This document shows positions 17,601-25,996 of a stretch of DNA of 64,000 bases, piece after piece. The stretch lies in the NCBI GenBank assembly GCA_001898625.1, contig MKUP01000004.1:1-64000 (forward strand). The letters are read 5' to 3'. Both the position numbers and the translations under genes were made by a program. The notes under the pieces are model-generated. The model searched no databases, was not told where the DNA came from, and saw only the letters and a list, made by a program, of their open reading frames with translations. Position 1 is the stretch's first letter; the number at the start of each line of letters is the position of its first letter. The DNA is from Burkholderiales bacterium 67-32. Its GTDB lineage: Bacteria > Pseudomonadota > Gammaproteobacteria > Burkholderiales > Burkholderiaceae_B.

Positions 17601-18590
17601 ATGACGTATCCGCCGAGACTGCCCGGGTGGAGCCTTGCAACACTGCTGTCCTGCATGCTGGCCGCCTGCGGCGGCGACGGCGCGATCCCGGAAACACCCG
17701 AGGTCCTGCCCAGCATCGCGCTGAGCGGAGAAGTCGAGCGCCCCTCGTCCCCGACCGTCGCCGATCTCGAACGGCGGCCGGCCCAGACCCAGACCGTTTC
17801 CTATTCCAGCGGCAGCGGCCAGCAGACCCGCACCTATACCGGCGCCAGCCTGTGGTCGCTGCTGGAAGACGCGGGCATCAAGACCGACTCGTCGGCCAAG
17901 AACGACATCCTGCGCAAGTACGTGGTGGTCAAGGCCGCCGACGGCTACCGCGTCGTCTTCTCGACAGGCGAGCTCAAACCCGACATCGGCAACCGCGCCA
18001 GTCTCGTGGCCTATGCCGAGACCCGGGACGGCAAGTCGGGACCGCTGCCGGACGGCGACGGCCCCTTCCGCGTGACCTCACCCGGCGACGGCAAGGGCGG
18101 GCGCTATGCCTCGATGGCGACCTCGATCGAAGTCCGATCGTCGGGATCCACGCGGACCGGCACGGGCGGCGGTCTCTCGCCGTCCTTCACCGTCTCGGGC
18201 GCCGTACGGCAGGAAGGCAGCTTTGACCTGGCCGCCCTGCAAGCCCTGCCGCCGGTCTCCCGCGCGGTGGGAACGGCGACCTACACCGGGGTCGACCTGT
18301 GGCACCTGCTCAACGACGTGGCCGGCCTGAAGACCGCCGCCGGCGCGAAGAACCCCACGCTGGGCATGTATGCCGTCGCCACCGCCAGCGACGGCTACCA
18401 GACCCTGTTGTCGATGGCCGAGGTCGATCCGGCCTTCGGCGCGAACCAGGCGCTGGTGGCCTACGAGGTGGACGGGCAGCCGCTCGATCGCAACGGCATG
18501 GCCAGGCTGGTGCTGCCCGGCGACGTCCGGACCAGCCGCGCGGTGTCCAATCTGGTCGACCTGCAAGTGTTCGCGCTGCCCACCCCCTGA
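17601..18590 (+). CDS. Lipoprotein with two tandem oxidoreductase (SUOX-like, molybdopterin-binding fold) domains
   Basis: 329 residues. A signal peptide ends in the lipobox MLAAC at residue 23. Two homologous halves follow: YTGASLWSLLEDAGIKT near residue 80 with VKAADGYRVVFSTGEL, and YTGVDLWHLLNDVAGLKT near 231 with ATASDGYQTLLSMAEV. Both resemble the pterin-binding fold of sulfite-oxidase-like proteins but lack an obvious Mo-ligand Cys, so enzymatic activity is doubtful. AGGAAG precedes the ATG. The ModE-like site directly upstream links it to molybdenum supply. Confidence 0.65.
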   Translation: MTYPPRLPGWSLATLLSCMLAACGGDGAIPETPEVLPSIALSGEVERPSSPTVADLERRPAQTQTVSYSSGSGQQTRTYTGASLWSLLEDAGIKTDSSAKNDILRKYVVVKAADGYRVVFSTGELKPDIGNRASLVAYAETRDGKSGPLPDGDGPFRVTSPGDGKGGRYASMATSIEVRSSGSTRTGTGGGLSPSFTVSGAVRQEGSFDLAALQALPPVSRAVGTATYTGVDLWHLLNDVAGLKTAAGAKNPTLGMYAVATASDGYQTLLSMAEVDPAFGANQALVAYEVDGQPLDRNGMARLVLPGDVRTSRAVSNLVDLQVFALPTP

Positions 18591-18605
18591 CGCCGCCCCG
18601 GGGCC

Positions 18606-19415
18606 TCAGCCTTGCAGCGCGAGCGCGTTGGGGCCGCCCTTCAGGTAGGCCACGATGCTGCAGGCGGTGCTGGCCGAGGTCTTCGGATTGGCGGCGGAGG
18701 GTTCGGCCTGCGTGTCGAAGCGAAACTCGCCCAGTACGCCGCGCGCCTCGATCCGGTGGCTGTTGCGCGTGGCGGCGGGATCCGCGATCAGCGTGACCCG
18801 GGTGGCATCCAGCCCGGCTCCCGCCAGGGCGACGGTGGCCGCCACGTTGGCATTCTGCGGATAGCGCCGCGCGACCTCGCGGGCGCTGCCTTCGAACACG
18901 ACGGCCGGTCCGGCCAGGGCATGCAGATCGCAGGCCTGTTCCGCCGGGGTGCCCAGCCAGGCACGCGGCGGCTTGATGCCGGTATAGCGGACCTCGACCG
19001 CGCCGGCAGCGCGAGCCGTCGCCAGCGCATCCAGGCCACCGATGGCGCCGCTGATCAGATGCAGCCGGCGGCCGGCCCGGGCCGCTTCCTCTTTCAACGT
19101 CCGCAGCAGGCCATCGTCGGCCAGCGCGCCGGCGGACACCAGCGCGAAATGGCGGCCGCTGCGCAGCACGTCGGCGCCGTATTGCGCCACGGCGCCCTGG
19201 CCCGCCGCCTCGATCACCAGGCCGACTTCCCTTGCCAGCGACGCGATGTCGCCAACCGGCTCGATCGAGGACGGCAGCGACGCCGACGCCTCGCCTTCCT
19301 TGCCCGCTCGCACGACGACATTGCGTACGTCGGCGCAGGCATCGCCGGCCAAGGCATCCAGCAGGCCGCGGGCAATCCCGCCCAGTCCGATTACAGCTAT
19401 GGTGGGTCGGGTCAT
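18606..19415 (-). CDS. L-aspartate dehydrogenase family (NadX-like)
   Basis: 269 residues. A Rossmann motif (TIAVIGLGGIARGLLDAL, 5-22) opens the protein; AAGQGAVAQYG, LISGAIGGLDAL and the RRYPQNANVAATVALAG segment match aspartate dehydrogenases. NadX oxidises aspartate to iminoaspartate with NAD(P)+. Here there are no nadA/nadC genes; it overlaps the IclR gene by ATGA and lies beside a TRAP transporter, suggesting catabolism or amine-acid conversion rather than NAD synthesis. Confidence 0.8.
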   Translation of the reverse strand: MTRPTIAVIGLGGIARGLLDALAGDACADVRNVVVRAGKEGEASASLPSSIEPVGDIASLAREVGLVIEAAGQGAVAQYGADVLRSGRHFALVSAGALADDGLLRTLKEEAARAGRRLHLISGAIGGLDALATARAAGAVEVRYTGIKPPRAWLGTPAEQACDLHALAGPAVVFEGSAREVARRYPQNANVAATVALAGAGLDATRVTLIADPAATRNSHRIEARGVLGEFRFDTQAEPSAANPKTSASTACSIVAYLKGGPNALALQG

Positions 19416-20221
19416 TTGAGGTCCGCGTTCATCTGTTTGGAAAAAATCGCCGCGAGCTTGCTGGCAGCATCGAGCAGGGCGCGCTTCATTTTCTCGTCGT
19501 CGTAGCCCTGCATGCGCTGCGAAGGTCCGACGATCGAGACCGAGAACATCACGCCGACCTGGGAAAGCGGTATGGGCGCGGCCACCGCCACCAGCCCGCG
19601 ATCGATCTCCTCGCGGCAATAGGCGATGCCGGTCTTGCGGACCCGCCGCAATTCGTCCCGCAACTGCTGCGGCGAGGTGATGGTTCGGTCCGTCAGCGCG
19701 GGCAGCGGCTCGTCCAGCAGCGCTTCCCATTCCCGTTCGTCGCGAAAGGCCAGGATGGCCTTGGCCGAGGCCGCCGCATGGGGCGGCATGACATGCCCCG
19801 GATTGACGTAGCCGTGCCAGTCCTTGGGCGGCGTGGCCATGACGATGCTCTCGATGCGGCTGCCGCGCAACATGCTCAGGAAAGCCGTTTCCTGGAACTG
19901 CTCGACCAGGCCGTACAGCACGGTATGGGCGACCGCCGCCATCTGGTCGGGCGAGATCGCGGTCCCCAGCAGCCGGCGCATGCGCCCGCCCAGAAGATAG
20001 GTGCGGCGCGCGTTCCCCGCCTCCGCCTCGAACGGCGGCTCGGCATCCAGGCAGCCGGCGCGGCACAGGCCGGCCAGCATCCGGTGCAGCGTGCCCTTGG
20101 GCATGTCCAGCGCGGCCTGTATCTCGCCGAACGCCAGTCCGGCGGGATGGCGGGCGACCAGTTCGATCACCTCCATCTGCCGTTCCAGCAGCAACCGGTT
20201 CTTGGACGACTCTTCTTCCAC
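19412..20221 (-). CDS. IclR-family transcriptional regulator
   Basis: About 269 residues. An N-terminal winged helix (VIELVARHPAGLAFGEIQAAL, MPKGTLHRMLAGL) is followed by the IclR effector domain (GRMRRLLGTA; PPHAAASAKAILAF; GIAYCREEIDRGLVAVAAPI). Start is uncertain: GTG at 20221 after GGGAGGG, or TTG at 20233. It is divergent from the TRAP operon, and GTTCC/GGAAC half-sites sit on that promoter. It is coupled to the NadX-like gene, so all are probably one regulon. Confidence 0.88.
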   Translation of the reverse strand: MEEESSKNRLLLERQMEVIELVARHPAGLAFGEIQAALDMPKGTLHRMLAGLCRAGCLDAEPPFEAEAGNARRTYLLGGRMRRLLGTAISPDQMAAVAHTVLYGLVEQFQETAFLSMLRGSRIESIVMATPPKDWHGYVNPGHVMPPHAAASAKAILAFRDEREWEALLDEPLPALTDRTITSPQQLRDELRRVRKTGIAYCREEIDRGLVAVAAPIPLSQVGVMFSVSIVGPSQRMQGYDDEKMKRALLDAASKLAAIFSKQMNADLK

Positions 20222-20270
20222 ATTCCCTCCCAACCTGGCCCAGGCGAAATTTTGCCCGCAATGAAACGTC

Positions 20271-20340
20271 TTGACGAAATTACGTGCCCACCTGCATTAT
20301 GTTCCATATAACGATAGATTAGTTCCGAAAAACGGAACAT
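20271..20340 (+). promoter_or_regulatory. TRAP-operon promoter with IclR-type half-sites
   Basis: TTGACG (20271-20276) and CATTAT (20295-20300) form a -35/-10 pair with an 18-base spacer. Directly after it lies ATGTTCC (20299-20305), then GTTCCG-AAAAA-CGGAAC (20322-20338), a perfect inverted repeat, ending GGAACAT. The two GTTCC copies are 21 bases apart, two helical turns. Likely IclR repressor sites; binder inferred. Confidence 0.5.
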
Positions 20341-20396
20341 TTTTTGCCGGACCCGAGCCGGCTTCTTTTCATCGACCCAGTGCAAGGGGGAACTCC

Positions 20397-21431
20397 ATGC
20401 GTAAGAACCATGCTTTGAAGCCGCTCGTGGCCGCCGCCATGGCAGCCGCCGTCCTGGCCGCTCCGGCCCACGCCGCCGACAAGAAAGTCAGCCTGCGGCT
20501 GTCGCACAACCTGCCCACCACCAATCCCCTGCACTACGGCGTGCTGGTTCCGTGGGCGCAATCGATCGAAAAGGATTCCGGCGGCAGCATCGCGATCCAG
20601 GTCTTCCCCGCGCAGCAACTGGGCCCCGCCAAGGACCACTACAACCTGGCCCGTGACGGCATCGCCGACCTGGCCTTCTACCTGGTGGGTATCGAGCCGG
20701 GGCGCTTCCCCATCGTGACCGCCGCCGAAATGCCCTTCCTGGTGTCCGACACCGCCAAGGGCTCGCGCGCGCTGTATGAGTGGTACCAGCCCTACGCCAA
20801 GAAAGAGATGGCCGACGTCAAGGTCTGCACCATGTTCTACGACGGCGGCGGCACCATCCATTCCAAGAAGCGCATCGAAAGCCCCACCGACCTGGCCGGC
20901 CTGAAGATCCGCTCGCCCAACGTCATGGCGGCCAACTTCTATCGCCTGTCCGGCGCCTCGCCCGTCCAGCTGTCGGCCTCCGACGCGGCTGAGGCGGTCG
21001 AACGCGGTGTGGTGGACGCGATCTCGTTCCCGTGGAACCTCTTGCAGGCGCTGGGCGCGGATCGCGCGCTGACCTATCACCTGGACATGAACTTCTATTC
21101 GCTGGGCACGGCCATCCTGATGAACAAGTCGTCGTACGGGAAACTGTCGGCCGACCAGAAGAAGGTGATCGACAGCCACTGCAACGCCGACTGGGCCGAA
21201 CGCCTGCCCATGCCCTGGTTCAACTGGGAACAGGAAGGCCGGGCCGCGCTGCTGAAGAAGCCGGGCCATACGGTCTACACGATCTCGGACGCCAAGGTCG
21301 GCGAATGGAAGGCCATGGCCGCCAAGGTTCGCACCGACTGGGAGGCCAGCGTCAAGAAGAACCGCATCGACGGCGCCAAGGTGTTCGGCGAACTGCAGGA
21401 CACGCTGAAGAAATACAACGCCGCCTATTGA
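20397..21431 (+). CDS. TRAP transporter substrate-binding protein (DctP family)
   Basis: 344 residues, signal peptide about 1-23 (ending AHAAD). DctP features: VSLRLSHNLPTTNPLHYGV at the N-terminus, the ligand-carboxylate Arg in LAGLKIRSPN, and DAAEAVERGVVDAISFPW in the hinge. It captures an organic acid in the periplasm for the DctQ/DctM permease that follows. AAGGGGG precedes the ATG at 20397. Confidence 0.92.
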   Translation: MRKNHALKPLVAAAMAAAVLAAPAHAADKKVSLRLSHNLPTTNPLHYGVLVPWAQSIEKDSGGSIAIQVFPAQQLGPAKDHYNLARDGIADLAFYLVGIEPGRFPIVTAAEMPFLVSDTAKGSRALYEWYQPYAKKEMADVKVCTMFYDGGGTIHSKKRIESPTDLAGLKIRSPNVMAANFYRLSGASPVQLSASDAAEAVERGVVDAISFPWNLLQALGADRALTYHLDMNFYSLGTAILMNKSSYGKLSADQKKVIDSHCNADWAERLPMPWFNWEQEGRAALLKKPGHTVYTISDAKVGEWKAMAAKVRTDWEASVKKNRIDGAKVFGELQDTLKKYNAAY

Positions 21432-21450
21432 TCGTCCGACGAGCATCGCC

Positions 21451-21942
21451 ATGAAACAACGTCTGCTTGCCTTCCTCGAGTTCGTGCCATCGGTACTGCT
21501 GTTGTTCATGGCGATACTCACGTCCGTGTCGGTGGCCTCGCGCTACCTCTTCGCCTACCCGCTTCCGGACGAGTACGAGATCTCGCGCCTGCTCTTGAGC
21601 GTGGTGGTGTGCTGGGGCATCGCGGCGGCCTTCCGCCACAACGACCACATCCAGCTCGACATCTTCTGGAGCGCGCTGGGCCCGCGCGCCAAACGCGTGC
21701 TGACCCGCATCGGCGCGGCGCTGTGCCTGTGCATCATCGGCGGGTTCTCGTTCGCCCTGGGCACCAAGGTCATCGACGTGTTCGAAGCGGGGCTGCTGAC
21801 CGTGGACCTGGAACTACCGGTCTGGGGCTTCTACACGGCGGCCTGGCTGGGCACCCTGGCCAGCTTCTTCATCCTGCTCCAGCAGGTCATCGCTCCCTCC
21901 GAGCCGGAGGCCCACGACGGCCATCCGGACGCCACGGTCTGA
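21451..21942 (+). CDS. TRAP transporter small membrane subunit (DctQ family)
   Basis: 163 residues with four hydrophobic segments, the DctQ layout: VPSVLLLFMAILTSVSVAS, LLLSVVVCWGIAAAF, LCLCIIGGFSFAL and GFYTAAWLGTLASFFILL. The charged PLPDEYEISRLL between the first two is typical. It complexes with DctM in the inner membrane. It lies 19 bases after dctP and 13 before dctM. Confidence 0.9.
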   Translation: MKQRLLAFLEFVPSVLLLFMAILTSVSVASRYLFAYPLPDEYEISRLLLSVVVCWGIAAAFRHNDHIQLDIFWSALGPRAKRVLTRIGAALCLCIIGGFSFALGTKVIDVFEAGLLTVDLELPVWGFYTAAWLGTLASFFILLQQVIAPSEPEAHDGHPDATV

Positions 21943-21955
21943 ACGGACGCACACC

Positions 21956-23260
21956 ATGATCGGCCCCAATCTCGCCATCCTCATCGGCTTCGGCTCCCTG
22001 CTGCTGCTCTGCCTGCTGCGCGTTCCCATCGGCCTGGCCATGGGCGCCGCGGGCATCCTGGGCTTTGGCCTGATGACCGGCTTCGAGCCCGCCTTCAAGC
22101 TGCTTTCCCACTCCGTCATCTCCACTTTCTCCGACTACACCATGGGGCTGGTGCCGCTGTTCATCCTGATGGGCGCGGTAGCCGTGACCTCGGGCATGAG
22201 CGGGGAACTGTTCCGCGCCGCCCAGCTCTGGCTGGGCAACTTCCGCGGCGGGCTGGCCGTGGCCACCGTGGCCTCGTGCGGCGGCTTCGCCGCCATCTGC
22301 GGCTCGTCGGCCGCCACCGCCGCCACCATGACCCGGGTCGCCCTGCCCGAGATGAAAAAGCACGGTTATTCGGAGCGGCTGGCCACCGGCGTGATCGCGG
22401 CAGGCGGCACGCTGGGCGTGCTGATCCCGCCCTCGATCGCGCTGGCCGTCTACGGCCTCCTGACGCAGCAAAGCGTGGGCCTGCTGTTCATGGCCGGCGT
22501 CGTGCCGGGCATCATCGCCATCGCCATGTACATGCTGGTGGTCAAGGTATGGCTGGCCGTGCGACCGCAGGATGCGCCGGTGGGCCAGCAGGCGGCGATG
22601 CGCGAACGCCTGTCCAGCCTGACGCGGCTCGGTCCCATCATGCTGCTCATCCTGTTCGTCATCGGCGGCATCTACGGCGGCCTGTTCACCCCCACCGAAG
22701 CCGGTGCCGTGGGCGCCGCCGGCGCCATCGCCATCGTCGCGCTGGGCAAGCGCCTGTCCTGGAAGACCCTGTTCTCGTCGCTGGCCGAAAGCGTCCGCAT
22801 GGGCGCGGCCATCCTCCTGATCATGGCGGGCGCCGTGCTGTTCGGCTACTTCCTGGCCGTGACCGAGACCCCGCAGAAGGCGGCGCAACTGCTCATCGAC
22901 GCCGACCTGGGCCGCTATGGCACGCTGCTGGTGATCATCGGCATCATGCTGGTGCTGGGCTGCCTGATCGACGCGCTGGCGGTGGTGATCCTGATCGTGC
23001 CGCTGGTCTATCCCATCGTGATGCAACTGGGCTTCGATCCGATCTGGTTCGGCGTGATCGTGACCATGTGCGTGGAGCTGGGCCTCATCACGCCCCCCTT
23101 CGGGCTGAACGTCTTCGTGATCAAGGGCCTGTCCAAGCGGACCGACATCTGGACCATCTACAAGGGTGTCACGCCCTTCATCATCGTGGACCTGCTGCGT
23201 ATCGGCCTCCTGATCGCCTTCCCCAGCCTGGTGCTGTTCCTTCCCGACATGGCGCGCTGA
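21956..23260 (+). CDS. TRAP transporter large membrane subunit (DctM family)
   Basis: 434 residues, about a dozen membrane segments. Family marks include CGGFAAICGSSAATAATM, ATGVIAAGGTLGVLIPPSI and the C-terminal GLITPPFGLNVFVIKGL. It is the sodium-driven transport subunit working with DctP and DctQ. Together the three genes make a complete TRAP importer, the only complete transporter in the window apart from gltS. Confidence 0.93.
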   Translation: MIGPNLAILIGFGSLLLLCLLRVPIGLAMGAAGILGFGLMTGFEPAFKLLSHSVISTFSDYTMGLVPLFILMGAVAVTSGMSGELFRAAQLWLGNFRGGLAVATVASCGGFAAICGSSAATAATMTRVALPEMKKHGYSERLATGVIAAGGTLGVLIPPSIALAVYGLLTQQSVGLLFMAGVVPGIIAIAMYMLVVKVWLAVRPQDAPVGQQAAMRERLSSLTRLGPIMLLILFVIGGIYGGLFTPTEAGAVGAAGAIAIVALGKRLSWKTLFSSLAESVRMGAAILLIMAGAVLFGYFLAVTETPQKAAQLLIDADLGRYGTLLVIIGIMLVLGCLIDALAVVILIVPLVYPIVMQLGFDPIWFGVIVTMCVELGLITPPFGLNVFVIKGLSKRTDIWTIYKGVTPFIIVDLLRIGLLIAFPSLVLFLPDMAR

Positions 23261-23279
23261 GCGCGTCCCGGACGTATCC

Positions 23280-24218
23280 ATGACCATGAAGATTGAGCCG
23301 CGCAACGGCCGACTGGTGCGCGTGCGCACCACCCAGCACGTCGAACTGACGGGATTCCTCGCGCCCGCCCCCGCGGCGGACGCGCCCCTGCTGATCAGCC
23401 TGCACGGGCTGAGCGGCAACTTCGACACCAGCTTCACCTACGATTTCCTGCAAAGTCCCGACCTGGCCGGCGTCCATCTGCTGTCCATCGGATGCAGCGG
23501 CCACGGGAACATCGCCATGTCGCGGGTCGGCGTCGAGCCGGCCTACAAATTGACCGGATCCGCGTTCGAGTACTTCGACGACTGCATTCCAGACCTGGCC
23601 GCATGGATGGATTTCGCCGCGCGGTCGCACGGCGGCCCCATCGTCCTGCTGGGCCACTCGCTGGGCGCCTCGAAAATCCTGCGCTATGCCGCGGCCACCG
23701 GCGATGCGCGCGTGCGCGGCCTGGTACTGGCTTCCGCCGCCGATCTGCGCGGCGCCTTCTTCGCCCTGCATGGCGAGGACAAGGCCGCGGCCTTCCTGGA
23801 CCAGGCCCGGCAACTGACGGATGCCGGCCAGGGCCGCGTGCTGATGGGCGAAGACTGTGTCCTGGGCCTGCTGCGCCAGCGCATCTCGGCGCAGACCCTG
23901 CTGGATCGTTTCGAGGAAGGCCGGCCCGCCGACACCTTCGATTTCCACGGCCGCCGCTCGCCACAGGCCTTCCGCGACCTGTCGGCGGTCACGGCGCCGA
24001 TCCTGTCGCTGTACGGCTCCGAAGGCGAGATCGTCGGCACCGCCGGCGTGCGCGGCGCGATCGACCTGCTGCGCGGCCATGCGACATCCGCGCTATCGTT
24101 CTCGTCGGCGGTGCTGGGCGGCAACCACTGGTACGCCGGCCACGAAATCGAGGCCGCCGCCGTCATCGCCAACTGGCTGGCCGGACATGTCCAGGACATA
24201 AAGGAACACCATGACTGA
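23280..24218 (+). CDS. Alpha/beta hydrolase
   Basis: 312 residues. The nucleophile elbow is GHSLGAS with S127; LISLHGLSGNFDT supplies the oxyanion region; GGNHWYAGHE near the C-terminus holds the catalytic His. It is a serine hydrolase of the fold that includes UPF0613/DUF1749 proteins. It begins 19 bases after dctM and overlaps the amidase gene by 8 bases, so it should act on the imported compound, perhaps as an esterase. Confidence 0.75.
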   Translation: MTMKIEPRNGRLVRVRTTQHVELTGFLAPAPAADAPLLISLHGLSGNFDTSFTYDFLQSPDLAGVHLLSIGCSGHGNIAMSRVGVEPAYKLTGSAFEYFDDCIPDLAAWMDFAARSHGGPIVLLGHSLGASKILRYAAATGDARVRGLVLASAADLRGAFFALHGEDKAAAFLDQARQLTDAGQGRVLMGEDCVLGLLRQRISAQTLLDRFEEGRPADTFDFHGRRSPQAFRDLSAVTAPILSLYGSEGEIVGTAGVRGAIDLLRGHATSALSFSSAVLGGNHWYAGHEIEAAAVIANWLAGHVQDIKEHHD

Positions 24219-25569
24219 CGCACGGGGAATCGCCGCGCTGGCTCAGGGCTACGCCCAGGGCAGCCTGGATCCGGTGGATGTCGCGCGCCGGGCGCTGGAT
24301 CAGGCCCGCGCGCCCGGCATGGACGCGGTCTTCATCACGCTGCTGGAAGAACGCGCCCTGGGCGAGGCCCGCGCCAGCCAGGCGCGCTGGCGCGAGGGGC
24401 GACCGCTGGGGCCGCTGGACGGCGTGCCCCTGGCGTGGAAAGACCTGTTCGACATGGCGGGCACCGTCACCACCTGCGCGTCGGACACGCGCCGGCAGGC
24501 CGCGCCCGCCGCCGCCGATGCGCCCTCCGTACGCGCGCTGACCGCCGCCGGCATGGTCAGCGTGGGCAAGACCAACCTGAGCGAGTTCGCCTTCTCGGGG
24601 CTGGGCATCAACCTGCATTTCGGCACGCCGCCCAACCCGCACGATGCCGCGGTCCCGCGCATCCCCGGCGGCTCGTCGTCGGGATCGGCGGTGGCCGTCG
24701 CCCGGCAGGTCGTCCCCTGCGCCATGGGCACCGACACGTCGGGTTCGATCCGGGTACCGGCGGCCCTGAACGGGCTGGTCGGATGGAAGCCCAGTTCGGC
24801 CCGCTACGATCAGCGCGATGTCTTTCCGCTGGCGCCCTCGCTCGACAGCATCGGCCCCCTGGTCCAAACCGTGGCCGATGCCTGCCTGATCGACGACGCC
24901 CTGCTGGGCCGCGCGCCCGTCCTGCGAACGAACGCCGAGCGCCCCGCCGCACGGCTGGTGATTCCCTCCGGCATCCTCATGAGCGAACTCGAACCGGGCG
25001 TGGCCGCCGCGTTCGAGGACACGGCCGAGCGCCTGGCCAGGCGCGGCTTCATCGTCGAACGCCGGGCCGTCCCCGTGCTGGACCTGGCCCATCACCTGTT
25101 CGCCACGTTCGGCACGCTGGTGGGCATCGAGGCGGCCGCCGTGCACCGCGAACTGCTGGACGATCCGGCGGCGCTGGCCCGGGTCGATGCCCGCATCGTC
25201 CAGCGTCTGCGGCTGGGCCAGGCCATCCCGGCGCAAAACCGGCAGGCCTTGCGCAACAACCGGCCGCTGCTGGTCGCCGCCATGGCCTCGGCCCTGGCTG
25301 CCGACGAAGCGCTGCTGTTCCCCACCGTGCCCATGGCCGCCCCGCCCATCGCGGCGCTGGCGGCCGATCCGGCCTGGTTCGCGCAATGCAATGCGCGCGT
25401 GCTGCGCAACACCATGATAGGCAGCTATCTGGACATGCCCACGCTCGCCCTGCCCTGCGGCACCGACGGCGCGGGCCTGCCCGCCGGCATGAGCCTGGCC
25501 ATGGCGACCGGCCGCGACGAAGCCCTGCTGGCGCTCGGCCTTGCCATCGAACGCGAATTGGCGGCCTGA
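24211..25569 (+). CDS. Amidase, amidase-signature family
   Basis: 452 residues with the Ser-cisSer-Lys triad: K77 (GVPLAWKDLF), the GGSSSGSAVAVA signature (153-164, cis-Ser at 155) and nucleophile S179 in GTDTSGSIRVPA. It hydrolyses a carboxamide to acid and ammonia. AAGGAA precedes its ATG inside the upstream hydrolase gene. With a TRAP importer and a NadX-like dehydrogenase in the same regulon, an N-containing acid is a likely substrate. It is not gatA, which would sit with gatB/gatC. Confidence 0.85.
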   Translation: MTDARGIAALAQGYAQGSLDPVDVARRALDQARAPGMDAVFITLLEERALGEARASQARWREGRPLGPLDGVPLAWKDLFDMAGTVTTCASDTRRQAAPAAADAPSVRALTAAGMVSVGKTNLSEFAFSGLGINLHFGTPPNPHDAAVPRIPGGSSSGSAVAVARQVVPCAMGTDTSGSIRVPAALNGLVGWKPSSARYDQRDVFPLAPSLDSIGPLVQTVADACLIDDALLGRAPVLRTNAERPAARLVIPSGILMSELEPGVAAAFEDTAERLARRGFIVERRAVPVLDLAHHLFATFGTLVGIEAAAVHRELLDDPAALARVDARIVQRLRLGQAIPAQNRQALRNNRPLLVAAMASALAADEALLFPTVPMAAPPIAALAADPAWFAQCNARVLRNTMIGSYLDMPTLALPCGTDGAGLPAGMSLAMATGRDEALLALGLAIERELAA

Positions 25570-25577
25570 GGTTTGCG

Positions 25578-25892
25578 TCACCACTTCCGGCGGCCGGCCA
25601 GCGTTTCGGCCAGCAGCCGGAAATCGCCCCGCAGCGACCACCATGGATGGGCGAAGGTGGCGGGGCGATTCTTCTCGAAGAAGAAATGCCCGGTCCAGGC
25701 CAGGCCGTACCCGCAGACCAGCGCGGCCACGAGCAGCCAGGGCTGGCGCAGCCCGGCCGCCAGCAGCACCAGGATCAGGGCCAGGCTCGTGCCCACGACA
25801 TGCAGGCGCCGGGAAACGGGATGCGCGTGTTCTCCCAGGTAGAACCGGTAGAACTCGTCGAAAGTGCGATAACGCCGCGCGGGTCCATGCAT
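25578..25892 (-). CDS. Mpo1-like (DUF962) membrane protein
   Basis: 104 residues. The family motif FYLGEHAHPVSRRLHVVGT (residues 17-35) contains the His/Glu cluster that binds iron in yeast Mpo1, a 2-hydroxy fatty acid dioxygenase. Two membrane segments follow (LALILVLLAAGL, LLVAALVCGYGLAWTG) and a late HPWWSLRGDFR. GGGAGG seven bases upstream supports the ATG. Bacterial members are untested here; convergent with the amidase gene. Confidence 0.75.
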   Translation of the reverse strand: MHGPARRYRTFDEFYRFYLGEHAHPVSRRLHVVGTSLALILVLLAAGLRQPWLLVAALVCGYGLAWTGHFFFEKNRPATFAHPWWSLRGDFRLLAETLAGRRKW

Positions 25893-25996
25893 TTTCCACC
25901 CTCCCCGAGAATACCCAGAAATGAGTAATGCCTTCCTTGCGTCACGCCGTATATCATTCTGTAACTGAATTCCAATTTCATGGGGGAATCACACAG

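Noticed and set aside
20306-20315. ATATAACGAT near the TRAP promoter as a second ModE half-site
   Set aside because: No matching second half lies at the right spacing, and the GTTCC repeats explain the region better.
24211-25569. GatA subunit of the tRNA amidotransferase
   Set aside because: gatB and gatC are absent and the gene is coupled to a hydrolase in a transport operon.
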